From Pseudomonadota bacterium (GTDB taxonomy: Bacteria > Pseudomonadota > Alphaproteobacteria > Micavibrionales > UBA2020): 64,000 nucleotides of DNA. The position numbers and the translations under genes were made by a program. A model generated the notes under the pieces. It saw only the letters and a list, made by a program, of their open reading frames with translations. It did not search any database and had not been told where the DNA came from. Positions 19,660 through 28,110 of the stretch are shown in pieces. The stretch is from positions 202,577 to 266,576 of the forward strand of contig JAJZVA010000002.1 of NCBI GenBank assembly GCA_021845905.1. Direction: 5' to 3'. Every line of letters starts with the position of its first letter. The stretch's first letter is position 1.

Positions 19660-21069
19660 ATGACTGAAATTTCAATATCTCCATCATGGCAGACGCGTGA
19701 CGCGGCGCTGAAAGCGACGGAAAAAAATCTTGCGGAAAATCCCAAGGACACGGCGTCGCTGTTCGAGCGTGCGCACCTGCTGGCGTCGCTTGGGCAGACG
19801 GAGGCGGCGAAAGAGGCTTATTTGGAATTGCTGGCGGTCGCGCCCGCGCATCTTGCCGCGCTCAACGACTTCGGCGCGTTGCTGGTTGAAACCGGATACA
19901 GGAGCGCGGCCAAGACGGTTTACGCGCAGGCGATCGCCCGGCATCCCGACGATCCGAAAGCGCATGTCAACCTTGGCAATATTTTGTTCGATGAAAACGA
20001 TTTTGACGGAGCGCGGCGCTGCTATGAGGGTGCGTTGCGCCGCGACGAAGATCTTGCGCAGGCGCATCAGGGGCTGGCGCGCATCTCTGCGGCGGAACGC
20101 GACATGGACGGCGCGGCGCGGCACGGGATGCGGGGTTTTCGCGGCCATGCGGTCGGCGTGATGGCGTCTTTCGGCGCTGAAAAACCCGTCGAATTGCTGT
20201 TGCTGGCCGCGGCGACGGGCGGCAATGTTCCGCTCAAGCATCATATCGACAGGACGATATTCAGGACGACGACTGTCTTTGCTGATTATTACGATGCGGA
20301 AGACCTGCCGCCGCATGACCTCGTCTTCAATGCCATCGGCGATGCGGATTTTTGCAGGGCGGCGCTCGTTGCGGCGGAAAAACTGCTCGAAAAAACAAAA
20401 GCCGCTGTTCTCAACCCGCCCGCGAAGGTCTTGCGCACGGGCCGCGCAGAAAACGCAGAGCGGCTGGCGGAGACCGAAGGCGTGCGGACGTCGAAAACGC
20501 GGTTTTTGCAAAAAGATCATGTCGCGGCGGCGGATTTGTCTTTCCCGCTATTGTTGCGCGCGCCGGGTTTCCATACCGGTCAGCATTTTTTCAAGCTCGA
20601 CGGCGTGCAGGATCTCGCGGCGGCGCTGGAAAAGCTGCCGGGGAATGAAATTCTCGCCATGGACTATCTCGACGCGCGCGGCGCGGACGGTTTGAGTCGC
20701 AAATACCGCGTGATGGCGATTGGCGGAAAGCTTTATCCTTTGCACATGGCGGTTTCGCGAGAATGGAAAGTGCACTATTTCACCTCCATGCAATATCAGG
20801 ATGAAGAGAAAAAGTTTCTTAAGGACATGGGGTCTGTCGTCGGCGCGCGCGGCGTCGCGTCGCTGGAGAGCATCGCGAAGACGCTGGGGCTCGACTACGG
20901 CGGCATCGATTTCGGCCTCGACGGCGCGGGCAACATATTGCTGTTCGAAGCCAATGCCACGATGGTGATCAATGCCCCGCCGCCCGCAGCGCCTGAACAT
21001 TGCAAACGGGCGGCCGCGCGCGCGGCGGCGGCGGTGAAAGACTTGCTTGAAGCGGAGAGAAAGCCATGA
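19660..21069 (+). CDS. TPR / ATP-grasp protein
   Basis: A 469-residue protein of unknown function. Residues about 12-165 are TPR-like helical pairs (AHLLASLGQTEAAKEAYLELLAVAPAH, then NLGNILFDENDFDGARRCYEGALRRD). Residues about 175-460 carry the divergent ATP-grasp module found also at 6266 and 30126: GGNVP, FNAIGDADF, LNPPAKVLRTGR, RAPGFHTGQHF, MDYLDARG, SRKYRVMAIGGKLYPLHMAV, EWKVHYFTS, LDYGGIDF and the metal-binding FEANATMVIN. No signal peptide, so cytoplasmic. The stop overlaps the start of a Gln-rich exported protein by ATGA, so the partner is made together with it and may be its substrate. No clear Shine-Dalgarno precedes the ATG. By analogy with ATP-grasp ligases it likely forms an amide bond; the substrate is not known. 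Confidence 0.85.
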   Translation: MTEISISPSWQTRDAALKATEKNLAENPKDTASLFERAHLLASLGQTEAAKEAYLELLAVAPAHLAALNDFGALLVETGYRSAAKTVYAQAIARHPDDPKAHVNLGNILFDENDFDGARRCYEGALRRDEDLAQAHQGLARISAAERDMDGAARHGMRGFRGHAVGVMASFGAEKPVELLLLAAATGGNVPLKHHIDRTIFRTTTVFADYYDAEDLPPHDLVFNAIGDADFCRAALVAAEKLLEKTKAAVLNPPAKVLRTGRAENAERLAETEGVRTSKTRFLQKDHVAAADLSFPLLLRAPGFHTGQHFFKLDGVQDLAAALEKLPGNEILAMDYLDARGADGLSRKYRVMAIGGKLYPLHMAVSREWKVHYFTSMQYQDEEKKFLKDMGSVVGARGVASLESIAKTLGLDYGGIDFGLDGAGNILLFEANATMVINAPPPAAPEHCKRAAARAAAAVKDLLEAERKP

Positions 21070-21974
21070 AAAAAATCGCGGGTTTGTTTCTTGTCTTTGC
21101 GCTTTCGGGCACGCCGGCCTTCGCGCAAACCTCCGGCCAGACCCCGACGCAGCAGCAACTGCAACAGTCTCAGAAGGAAATTTTGCAACAGATCCAGCAG
21201 GTGCGGCGGCAGCAACAGCAGTTCCAGCAGCTCCTGATGCAGCAAAGCCAGCAGGCGGCGCAACAGCAAAAAGAACAGCAACAACTGATCTCCGAAGGGC
21301 AGCAACAGGCGCAACAGCAAATTCAGAAAACCGCGCAACAGGTGCAGCAGACAGAGCAAAGCCAGGCGCGGCAGTTCCGGCAGACCCAGCAAAACAAGCA
21401 GCAGGCGCTGACGCAAAGCGGGCAGACGCTCACCCAGGCGCAAAAGCAAAAACAGCAGGCGCAGTTGCAGGCTTTGCGGCGGGAAGAGCAGCAGATCGAA
21501 CTGCAGCAGCAAAAAGAACAGCAAACCTATCAGCAGACGCAGACACAGGCGACGCAGGCGCAGGAGAAAAAACAGCAGAACGGCACAGAGACGCAGGAAC
21601 AGAAATTCGCCGCGCTGACCCAGTCCCTCACGCGGGAAGAGCAAAAGCAGCAGCAGAAATTCAACGACGAAACGCGCGCGCAACAACAGTCGCTACAGCA
21701 ACAACAGCAGGCTTATGAGCAGAGCCAGCAACGGCAGGCGCAACAGTATCAGCAGGCGCAGCAGCAACAGCTTGAGACCTATCAGCAGGAGCAAACGCGC
21801 CAGCGGCAGATTTTTCAGCAAGAGCAACAGGCGCAACAACAGCAGTTCCAGGAGGAGCAACAGTCTTATCAGATGCAGCAGAGCCAGCAACAGCAGGCCT
21901 ATCAGGCGCGACAGAGTCAGGCGGAACAGCAACTCCGTGCCGCGGAGGAGCCACGTGGACAGATTGTGCATTGA
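21066..21974 (+). CDS. Exported glutamine-rich low-complexity protein
   Basis: A 302-residue protein with a clear Sec signal peptide (MKKIAGLFLVFALSGTPAFAQ, cleavage after AFA) and a mature part made almost wholly of Gln, Ala, Glu, Lys, Arg and Thr. By hand count 127 of 302 residues (about 42%) are Gln, in runs such as QQQQ broken by charged or Tyr residues. There is no Cys and only one Phe or Tyr every 15-20 residues; heptad-like spacing suggests a long helical coiled coil, or a disordered aggregation-prone chain. The ATG overlaps the TPR/ATP-grasp stop by 4 nt. Codon use keeps CAG and CAA mixed, arguing that the protein rather than a DNA repeat is selected. Not a recognised family. Confidence 0.8.
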   Translation: MKKIAGLFLVFALSGTPAFAQTSGQTPTQQQLQQSQKEILQQIQQVRRQQQQFQQLLMQQSQQAAQQQKEQQQLISEGQQQAQQQIQKTAQQVQQTEQSQARQFRQTQQNKQQALTQSGQTLTQAQKQKQQAQLQALRREEQQIELQQQKEQQTYQQTQTQATQAQEKKQQNGTETQEQKFAALTQSLTREEQKQQQKFNDETRAQQQSLQQQQQAYEQSQQRQAQQYQQAQQQQLETYQQEQTRQRQIFQQEQQAQQQQFQEEQQSYQMQQSQQQQAYQARQSQAEQQLRAAEEPRGQIVH

Positions 21975-22097
21975 AAAATTTTACGTAACCTCGGCTTATT
22001 TATAGAGGCTTCTTTTCGTCCGGTTGAATGAGATTAAGCCACTGATAATAAATAATAAAAATAACGAACATGGCGCGCCGACGCGGCGGTTTTAGGA

Positions 22098-22124
22098 TTG
22101 ACATATCGTTTCATATTTTATACA
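22098..22124 (+). promoter_or_regulatory. Probable sigma-70-type promoter
   Basis: A perfect TTGACA at 22098-22103 is followed by TATACA at 22119-22124 (15-nt spacer) or by TACATA at 22121-22126 (17-nt spacer). It lies 50 nt before the 204-residue hypothetical gene, which has AAGGAGAT as ribosome site. Confidence 0.5.
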
Positions 22125-22174
22125 TATGAAGTACTTTTCCAATCCGTCCACACATATATAAGGAGATCGTTGCC

Positions 22175-22789
22175 ATGGACATCGTCAAAATACTGAGAAG
22201 CAAAGTTCCTGCCAAGCATCTGCCGCAATTCGATCAGGCCATCGCCGCGCTGAATGATCCGAAGGTGCGCAAATATCTCGAAGACAAGGAAATAGCCAAC
22301 GACATAAATGTTATTTCCAATGAAGCCGTCAACACGATGAAAAAGTTCGGCGCCACGACGCAGGATGAGGGTCTGAAGCAAATCTTTAATCTTGCCGCGG
22401 GAACCGCCGTTCCGCTGGCGACGGAATATGTACTGAAAGGCGATCTCAGTTTTCTTAGTAAGGCGCAGGCAGCCAAGGCGATTCCAAAGGCGTTTTTATT
22501 GCGAAAAACTTTTGAAGACGTCGTGAAACGCAAAGATCCCGTTATCCATCAACTTCTCGACGCGTTGCAGAACAATCAAACCGCGATCGATGCCGCGCTC
22601 CGCATCGCCGTCAAAACAAACGGCGATCTTTTCAAGCTCGAAAAAGATGCAAAAGGTCAGGGTTATATCGTCGATCTGACGACGGGCTCGGGTCTGAAGT
22701 TCCCCATCGAGAAGCCGGTCTATGATGAGGCCGTCGCGCTTCTCGCCACAGCCAAGAAGGGCAACCCGCCGCCGAAACCCGGCGCCTGA
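22175..22789 (+). CDS. Hypothetical protein, 204 residues
   Basis: I do not recognise this protein. It is soluble-looking and mixed alpha-helical with no signal peptide or membrane span: MDIVKILRSKVPAKHLPQFD at the N terminus, a charged helix DPKVRKYLEDKEIANDINV, a central moderately hydrophobic segment (IFNLAAGTAVPLATEYVLKG) and a proline-rich tail KGNPPPKPGA. The gene looks real: AAGGAGATCGTTGCC precedes the ATG, a consensus-like promoter lies just upstream, and a strong terminator follows 28 nt after the stop. It is a single-gene transcription unit, convergent with a small membrane-active-looking protein with which it shares the terminator. Confidence 0.8.
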   Translation: MDIVKILRSKVPAKHLPQFDQAIAALNDPKVRKYLEDKEIANDINVISNEAVNTMKKFGATTQDEGLKQIFNLAAGTAVPLATEYVLKGDLSFLSKAQAAKAIPKAFLLRKTFEDVVKRKDPVIHQLLDALQNNQTAIDAALRIAVKTNGDLFKLEKDAKGQGYIVDLTTGSGLKFPIEKPVYDEAVALLATAKKGNPPPKPGA

Positions 22790-22816
22790 TATCGCGCCAT
22801 CACGCGCTAAGCCGAC

Positions 22817-22850
22817 AAAAAACCCCGCCGGAACTTCCGGCGGGGTTTTT
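22817..22850. terminator. Bidirectional rho-independent terminator
   Basis: AAAAACCCCGCCGG and CCGGCGGGGTTTTT form a perfect GC-rich stem around a 5-nt loop, flanked by A and T runs so that it works on both strands. It separates the convergent genes ending at 22789 and 22876. Confidence 0.93.
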
Positions 22851-22875
22851 GTTTCATGCGATCAAACGGTTTTGA

Positions 22876-23112
22876 TTATTGACCGCCCGGGCCTTTCGGC
22901 TTGTTTTTCATTTTCTTGTAGACAGCTTTTCCTCCGACATAAGCGCCGCCAACGATGGCAACCGGCGCGGCAACCGCGGCGGCGACGTGGAAAGCGACAT
23001 AAGCTCCTACGCCCGCGACACCCGCACCGGCAACGGCAGCGAAAGCCGCGCTTAAATCACCATTTTTTGCGTCAGAGATCTTTTTTTTGAAGCTATCCTT
23101 AAAATTTTTCAT
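22876..23112 (-). CDS. Small Gly/Ala-rich hydrophobic protein, 78 residues
   Basis: Unknown protein. A basic N terminus (MKNFKDSFKKKISDAKNGD) is followed by about 45 residues of Ala, Gly and Val with small-residue spacing (FAAVAGAGVAGVGAYV, then AAAVAAPVAIVGGAYVGG), and a basic tail YKKMKNKPKGPGGQ. This is a glycine-zipper pattern, typical of small membrane-inserting or pore-forming proteins. AAGGAG lies 11 nt before the ATG and the bidirectional terminator follows. It lies 204 nt downstream of the ClpB-like gene on the same strand and may belong to that locus. It could equally be an ordinary small inner-membrane protein; no cleavage site for a signal peptidase is evident. Confidence 0.7.
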   Translation of the reverse strand: MKNFKDSFKKKISDAKNGDLSAAFAAVAGAGVAGVGAYVAFHVAAAVAAPVAIVGGAYVGGKAVYKKMKNKPKGPGGQ

Positions 23113-23316
23113 TTCCTATGTGCTCCTTGCTGTGTGTTGTAAGCATGAATTATTTTTCCATACTGTAAGGTTGTACTAAAAATTTATCATAACGTCAAGT
23201 GTTATATGGGCTAAAAAAGCCGGATGCCTGAAGAATGACCGGACGCAATTTTTGGGCGCGGCTACATGGCGGGCTTTCAAGAAAAGGGCTTTCAAAAAAG
23301 CGCTTTTGAAGCCGAA

Positions 23317-25791
23317 TCAGCCGTTATTCGGGCCTTGCTTGTTATTTGCCGCGGTCTTGCGGGTTGCGGGTTTTTCGACTGTTGCAGGCGCGCTGTTATC
23401 GTTCTGCGCGGACGGTTTCTTTGCCGCCGCGGCGGTGAATTGCGTCCTGATTTTCGCCTGCTCGGGCTTTTCCTTGTCGGGCGTGGGCACATAAGTCACT
23501 TCGACGGTGCCTTGCGTGTTCGGGTGCTGCAACAAGGTGTCCGCGACGTTCGATGTGATATTGTTTTCGATGTAGTTCATGATGCCGCGTCCGCCGTTTT
23601 TCGGATCGTACTGGTCCTGACACATCTCCTTAAGGTCTTTTTCCGGCACTTCGACGGAGATGCCTTTGTCAGCGATCCATTGGTTAAGTTCCTTCAGGCT
23701 CTTGTTGGCGATCTTGATGATCTCTATCTGACCCAGACGATTGAAGCAGAAGATGCCCGTGAAACGGTTGAGAAACTCAGGGCGAAAGCCTTTTTCTCCC
23801 GTCAGGGGGTTCGGTTCCGGATTCCACAAATCCTTAAGGGCTTTTTTCTTGGCTTCTTCAAACGTCAGGCTTTCATCGAGGAAGTATTGCGCCCCGACGT
23901 TTGACGTGAGGATGTTGATGGAATTGGCAAAGGAAGCTTTGACGCCGCGACGGTCAACCAGCACGCCCTCGTCGATGATTTGCAGGAAAAGGTCGAAGAC
24001 TTGCTTGTCTGCCTTTTCAATTTCGTCGAAAAGATTGATGCAAGAGGGCATGCGGCGCATGTTGTTGGTTAGAAGACCGCCCTCAGCATGGCCTTCGTAG
24101 CCCGGAGGCGCGCCGATCAGCACGGCGCCGGCATGTTTTTCGCCGTATTCGGACATGTTATAGATTTGCAACGCGGATTCGTCGCCGAACAGGGAGTCGG
24201 CGAGCGCTTTGGCGAGCTCCGTTTTTCCGACGCCCGAAGGCCCGATGAAAATGAAGGAACCGATCGGCTTGTTGGGCTTTTTGAGTCCGGTGCGTCCGCG
24301 CTTGACGGATTTGGAGATCGCTTCAATAGGCTCATCCTGACCAAAAACACGCGCTTTCAGCGTTTCGGCGAGGTTGAGGAGTTTTTGGCTTTCGTCCTGC
24401 TTCAGTTTGTTGGCCGGAACGTGCGAAAGGCGGCTGAATTCCGCCAGCACGTGTTCGTCGGTCAGCGTGAGGTCGTCGCCGTTGCTTTCCTGCATCAGCT
24501 CGGCGTACTTTTTCTGATTCGCGTCCATCGCGGTTTGCAATTCCGCACGGGCTTCTTTGAGGGCAGTGATTTCTTCGGAATCGGTCAGGTCCACTTCGGT
24601 AAATATTTTGAACTTTCCGCCTGCGGCATTTTCCGGGGCGGCACCGACGATGAGATCTTCGCCATGGGTCAATTTATAATCGTCCTTGATCGTCTGGCGC
24701 GTTTTGTCGTCTTTCGCCTCGTGATAGGCCTTGCGGGCGTTTTTCAGAGCCTGCTCTTCGGCCCTTAGACCGGCGATGGCCTGATCGAGTTCTCTCAGGC
24801 CATCAAGGCCTTTTGTCTGGTCTTCGCGAATGATGCGCAAGGCGTCCTTCCGCGACGCCCAGTCCGCGTTCACTTCGTCGATGGTGTTTTGGGTTTCGAG
24901 CTTGAGGGCTTCGAGCTCTTGCGGCGTTTTGCCGGCGAGGTCGCCCGCCACGCTGTTCCCGGCGAGGGCTCGCGTGATGCCGGAAAGTTTTTCTTCCAGC
25001 GCGTCGAGTTCCTGCGGGCGGAGACGTGCCGTGCGGCAGTAAGCCACCAGAGCGCCTTCGAGAATGACGATCGAGCGTTTCGGCTGGGCGAGGTCGAGCG
25101 TCAGACCGGGGTATTTTTTCGCCAGTTCCATGACCTGATCGACGGCCTCTTTCGAGACGTTTACGCCATACTGTTTCGAGAAGCGTTCCGCCGTGTGGTC
25201 GAGGATGGCGCGCATGTCTTCCGCGTTCGGCTCGCCGACGTCGCGCAGGGTGAACAGCTTTGAAATGCCGGAATGCGATTCGTAAAGGTCGCGCAACGCG
25301 CTGTCCGCGGCTTCGAAAATCACCTGAACGCGCGGCGTGCCCTTGGCGGCATCCATCAAAACGTTCATCAGGTTGTTGGTGCCGTTGTTGCGCAGGCCGT
25401 CGATGAAGCCCTTGGTGTCATCGATGACAAGCGCGGGATCCTTCGATTTTTTCAGCTCGTTGATCGCGGCCTTGAAGCTTTTGTCGATCTCCTGCGGATT
25501 GCCTGAGGCGAAAAGACCGTCGACGTCGAGATAGTAAAAATCCTTCGCCGCGAGGCTGACGGGCATGTCGTCGCTGAGCTGGTTGGCCTGCAGCCCGAGC
25601 AGGATGGAGGACAGGCCGACGCCGTTTTTTCCGTACAGGATGAGGTTGTTGTTGGCATTTTTGCGCAACAGGACGTCGAGGACGGCATCAAGCTCGTCTT
25701 TGCGGCCGATGAATTTGAAATCGGGGCGGACGTCGAGATAGTCTCTGCCCTTGATCAGGAAACTTTTCGTTTCTTTGTTGTTTTCAGCCAT
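23317..25791 (-). CDS. ClpB-like AAA+ protein with degenerate first ATPase domain
   Basis: An 824-residue Hsp100-type protein with two AAA+ domains. The second (about 510-800) is intact: FIGPSGVGKTELAKALADSL (Walker A), GAPPGYEGHAEGG pore loop, INLFDEIEKADKQVFDLFLQ (Walker B), ILTSNVG (sensor 1) and FRPEFLNRFTGIF (arginine-finger region) plus the C-terminal small domain. The first (about 20-260) keeps the frame (FIGRKDELDAVLDVLLRKNANNNLILYG) but its Walker A reads GKNGVGLS without the Lys and its Walker B reads LVIDDTKG without the Glu, so it should not hydrolyse ATP. The Clp N-terminal substrate domain is absent and a charged helical middle region (about 270-480) separates the two. The gene follows a coiled-coil protein gene by 113 nt and probably acts with it. 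The client is unknown. Confidence 0.88.
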   Translation of the reverse strand: MAENNKETKSFLIKGRDYLDVRPDFKFIGRKDELDAVLDVLLRKNANNNLILYGKNGVGLSSILLGLQANQLSDDMPVSLAAKDFYYLDVDGLFASGNPQEIDKSFKAAINELKKSKDPALVIDDTKGFIDGLRNNGTNNLMNVLMDAAKGTPRVQVIFEAADSALRDLYESHSGISKLFTLRDVGEPNAEDMRAILDHTAERFSKQYGVNVSKEAVDQVMELAKKYPGLTLDLAQPKRSIVILEGALVAYCRTARLRPQELDALEEKLSGITRALAGNSVAGDLAGKTPQELEALKLETQNTIDEVNADWASRKDALRIIREDQTKGLDGLRELDQAIAGLRAEEQALKNARKAYHEAKDDKTRQTIKDDYKLTHGEDLIVGAAPENAAGGKFKIFTEVDLTDSEEITALKEARAELQTAMDANQKKYAELMQESNGDDLTLTDEHVLAEFSRLSHVPANKLKQDESQKLLNLAETLKARVFGQDEPIEAISKSVKRGRTGLKKPNKPIGSFIFIGPSGVGKTELAKALADSLFGDESALQIYNMSEYGEKHAGAVLIGAPPGYEGHAEGGLLTNNMRRMPSCINLFDEIEKADKQVFDLFLQIIDEGVLVDRRGVKASFANSINILTSNVGAQYFLDESLTFEEAKKKALKDLWNPEPNPLTGEKGFRPEFLNRFTGIFCFNRLGQIEIIKIANKSLKELNQWIADKGISVEVPEKDLKEMCQDQYDPKNGGRGIMNYIENNITSNVADTLLQHPNTQGTVEVTYVPTPDKEKPEQAKIRTQFTAAAAKKPSAQNDNSAPATVEKPATRKTAANNKQGPNNG

Positions 25792-25855
25792 GTTCCTGTT
25801 GCTCCCTTGCGAAACGCATAGTCAAAGAAGGTGGATCCGGACGGGCGGGGATATC

Positions 25856-25883
25856 GGGGAGCGGCTGTTGAAAGCTGCTCCCC
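25856..25883. other. Intercistronic hairpin between coiled-coil and AAA+ genes
   Basis: GGGGAGCGGC and GCTGCTCCCC pair over ten positions (one G-T wobble) around an 8-nt loop. No T-run follows on either strand, so it is more likely an mRNA-stability or partial-attenuation element in a shared transcript than a full terminator. Confidence 0.5.
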
Positions 25884-25904
25884 ATGATAACCCGCCATCA
25901 GGGC

Positions 25905-27683
25905 TTATTGAGGCTTGGCGCCGCCACTTTTCTTTTTCGCAGCGGGTTCTTGCGCCGGTTGCTTTTTGTCCTGTTTTGGTTCGTTGTTGTTGGCGGCCTC
26001 TTGGTTGAAATCGGTGCTGAGGCCTTCGGCAACGTTGTTGTTCGCCGCCGTGCCGCGTTCTTGCGCCGTGGCTTCAAGAAGTTCTCCCATGGCTTCCATG
26101 GAGGTCTTCACGGCCTTGTTCAGAGCTTCCAGGCTCTCCTGCCTCATTTCCTTCGCCGCTTTGGAAATGACGCTGGTGTCGCGAAGCCTTTCCGCGTTTT
26201 GCATCATGTTTTCGGCCAGTTCGCTATATCCGGCGGCCTGACGCAGGGATTCCTTCTGGTGGGCAAGGTCGGTCCTTTCGGTCATGATGCGTATCGCGTC
26301 GTGGGCGTGCTCCGCCGCCTCGTTGACGGAGGCGCTCGAGATCGTCGTCAGGGTGGTGGCGATTCCTTCCGCGACGCCGGCGATGCCTGAGCTGGTCAGT
26401 TCGCCCGCTTTCTGAAGCTGCTCGATGTTCGCGGCTTTCAGCGTGGCGACGCGATGGCCCTGTATGGCGAGGTCCGCGTTGCTCTTGGCGGTCTCGACCG
26501 CCGAAGATTGGGCGATGGAGATGAAATCCTCGATTCTGGCCAGCTTGTTTTCGCGTATCGTTCTCTGCACTGCGCCTTCGTTATCGGGGGGAAGCGCCAT
26601 CTGCTCGCGCAATCCCTTGTTGGCGCGCGCGGCTTCGCCCGTCGCTTCTGCTACCAGGCGGAATATGCCCTGAATGCCGCGATTTGCGTCGTTCAGCGTG
26701 TCGATTTGCTCGCCGCGGGCTTCCAGAAGCTTGGTGACCAGCGCGCCCTTCGTCGCCACGGTGTCGATGAATTTCAGAGAAACATCGATCAGTTTTTGCT
26801 GTTTTTCCTTCCATTCAGGACCGGAAATATCGAGCAGCATACGGAGCTGTTCCTTTTCTTTCTGGAACTCGGCGAACTTTGTCTCCGTGAGCGGTGAATC
26901 TTTCAGCGCTTGAAGGTCTTTCTTCTTGTTCTCAAGCTCGGCGAGGCGGCTGGCCCTTTCCGCTTCGATCTCGGCGATTTGGGCGAGAGCTTCCGGAGAC
27001 GTCCTTTTCATGAACGGCAGGCCGGTTTTCTGCTCGCGAAGTCTGGCGATGCGGCCGGCGTCCGTGACGTTTTGCTGCTCGAGACGGGCGATTTCAGCGG
27101 TTCTGTCGGCGACTTCCTGGTCGCGACGGGCTTGAGCTTCTTTGTCTTGCTGGATTTCCTTGTAAACTTCGAGCGTCATCTCCTTGCCTTGCTGGCGGAG
27201 CGTCCAGATCGCGTCGATGATGTCGGTCAGCGGATTGATGGTTTCATCATATTCTTTGATGCCGCCGGTGATGTCGATGATCATGTCGCGCAGTTGGGAG
27301 ATGGTATCGGTTTCGGAAAGGGCGACGATGTCTTTTGACATGTTGGTGCGCTGCTCATGAAGGTAGCGCTTGAAAAGCTCGAATTCCTTCTGGCGGCGCT
27401 TGTTTTCTTCCGGCGTCGCGTTGACGTCGTACGTCAGCGCTTCGGCGATTTTCTTTTTCTTGTCTTCCGGTGCGATATCTTTGCCGATGATGATCTGGAA
27501 GAAGAGATTGGTCTCGATATCGTAAGGTTTTTCTTCCGGTGTTTTTTGAACCTTTTGCTCTGCTTCCGGCTCTGCCGTGACAGGGGCTCTTTTGGGAGTG
27601 GTTTTGCCGCCGCTGTGGACTTTTCTTGCTTCTTCGACAAGCTCAGCGATTTTTTCTTTTTGAGGTGAAGTTTTTTCGGCCAT
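25905..27683 (-). CDS. Large coiled-coil protein, partner candidate of the AAA+ protein
   Basis: A 592-residue soluble protein without signal peptide. The N-terminal 65 residues are Lys/Pro/Glu-rich and disordered. Residues about 195-300 form charged coiled coil (EVADRTAEIARLEQQNVTDAGRIARLREQ, then AEIEAERASRLAELENKKKDLQAL). Residues about 305-540 are long helices with small polar residues (KGALVTKLLEARGEQIDTLNDANRGIQGIFRLV), loosely reminiscent of TelA-type toxic-anion-resistance proteins, but I cannot confirm that. The C-terminal 60 residues are Asn/Gln/Lys/Pro-rich. CAGGAGAACGATA precedes the ATG. It is upstream of the degenerate ClpB-like gene on the same strand with a hairpin between. 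Likely a scaffold or adaptor; function unassigned. Confidence 0.82.
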   Translation of the reverse strand: MAEKTSPQKEKIAELVEEARKVHSGGKTTPKRAPVTAEPEAEQKVQKTPEEKPYDIETNLFFQIIIGKDIAPEDKKKKIAEALTYDVNATPEENKRRQKEFELFKRYLHEQRTNMSKDIVALSETDTISQLRDMIIDITGGIKEYDETINPLTDIIDAIWTLRQQGKEMTLEVYKEIQQDKEAQARRDQEVADRTAEIARLEQQNVTDAGRIARLREQKTGLPFMKRTSPEALAQIAEIEAERASRLAELENKKKDLQALKDSPLTETKFAEFQKEKEQLRMLLDISGPEWKEKQQKLIDVSLKFIDTVATKGALVTKLLEARGEQIDTLNDANRGIQGIFRLVAEATGEAARANKGLREQMALPPDNEGAVQRTIRENKLARIEDFISIAQSSAVETAKSNADLAIQGHRVATLKAANIEQLQKAGELTSSGIAGVAEGIATTLTTISSASVNEAAEHAHDAIRIMTERTDLAHQKESLRQAAGYSELAENMMQNAERLRDTSVISKAAKEMRQESLEALNKAVKTSMEAMGELLEATAQERGTAANNNVAEGLSTDFNQEAANNNEPKQDKKQPAQEPAAKKKSGGAKPQ

Positions 27684-28110
27684 TATCGTTCTCCTGTTTT
27701 ATTGTGTCGGTTGTTCAGACACTGTTGGTGCGATGTAAAATAGACTTGGCGTTAATAAGGATTTATTTTCTACTAACGTCGGCAGAAAACAAACCTATAC
27801 ATAAAACCATAATACGTCAATACGAATTAGGAAGAATTATATTTTATATTGTTATTGTAACTATATTATAGTTTCGAATGTTTTCTTGCCGTATTAATTA
27901 TTCATAATTTGAAATGCAAATCCTGAAATCTTCAAGATGAGTTTCAATATGAACGCCATTAACTTTACAGTGTATGGATTTTTATATTTATGGAATATAA
28001 AACATTCTTTTTTGCGGTTTTTTTTCCAGTGATATGATTCTTTTAGAATCTGTCCGCGCTTGATGTAAACATTCGGCAACAAATCACTTTTACCTTATGG
28101 CGTTTTTGTC
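27684..28110. other. AT-rich divergent intergenic region, 427 bp
   Basis: Strikingly AT-rich against its surroundings and placed between the divergent coiled-coil gene and the J-domain gene, so promoters for both must lie here. I see several TATAAT-like hexamers but no pair with a convincing -35. A 62-codon minus-strand reading (27894-28082) has no ribosome site and an AT-driven composition and is not called. Confidence 0.6.

Noticed and set aside
21066-21974. Gln-rich gene as a simple CAG-type DNA repeat
   Set aside because: Codons CAG and CAA are mixed and interrupted by charged residues, and a proper signal peptide and coupled start are present, so it is treated as a real gene.
27894-28082. 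62-codon minus-strand ORF in the AT-rich gap
   Set aside because: No ribosome site, composition explained by AT content, no domain.
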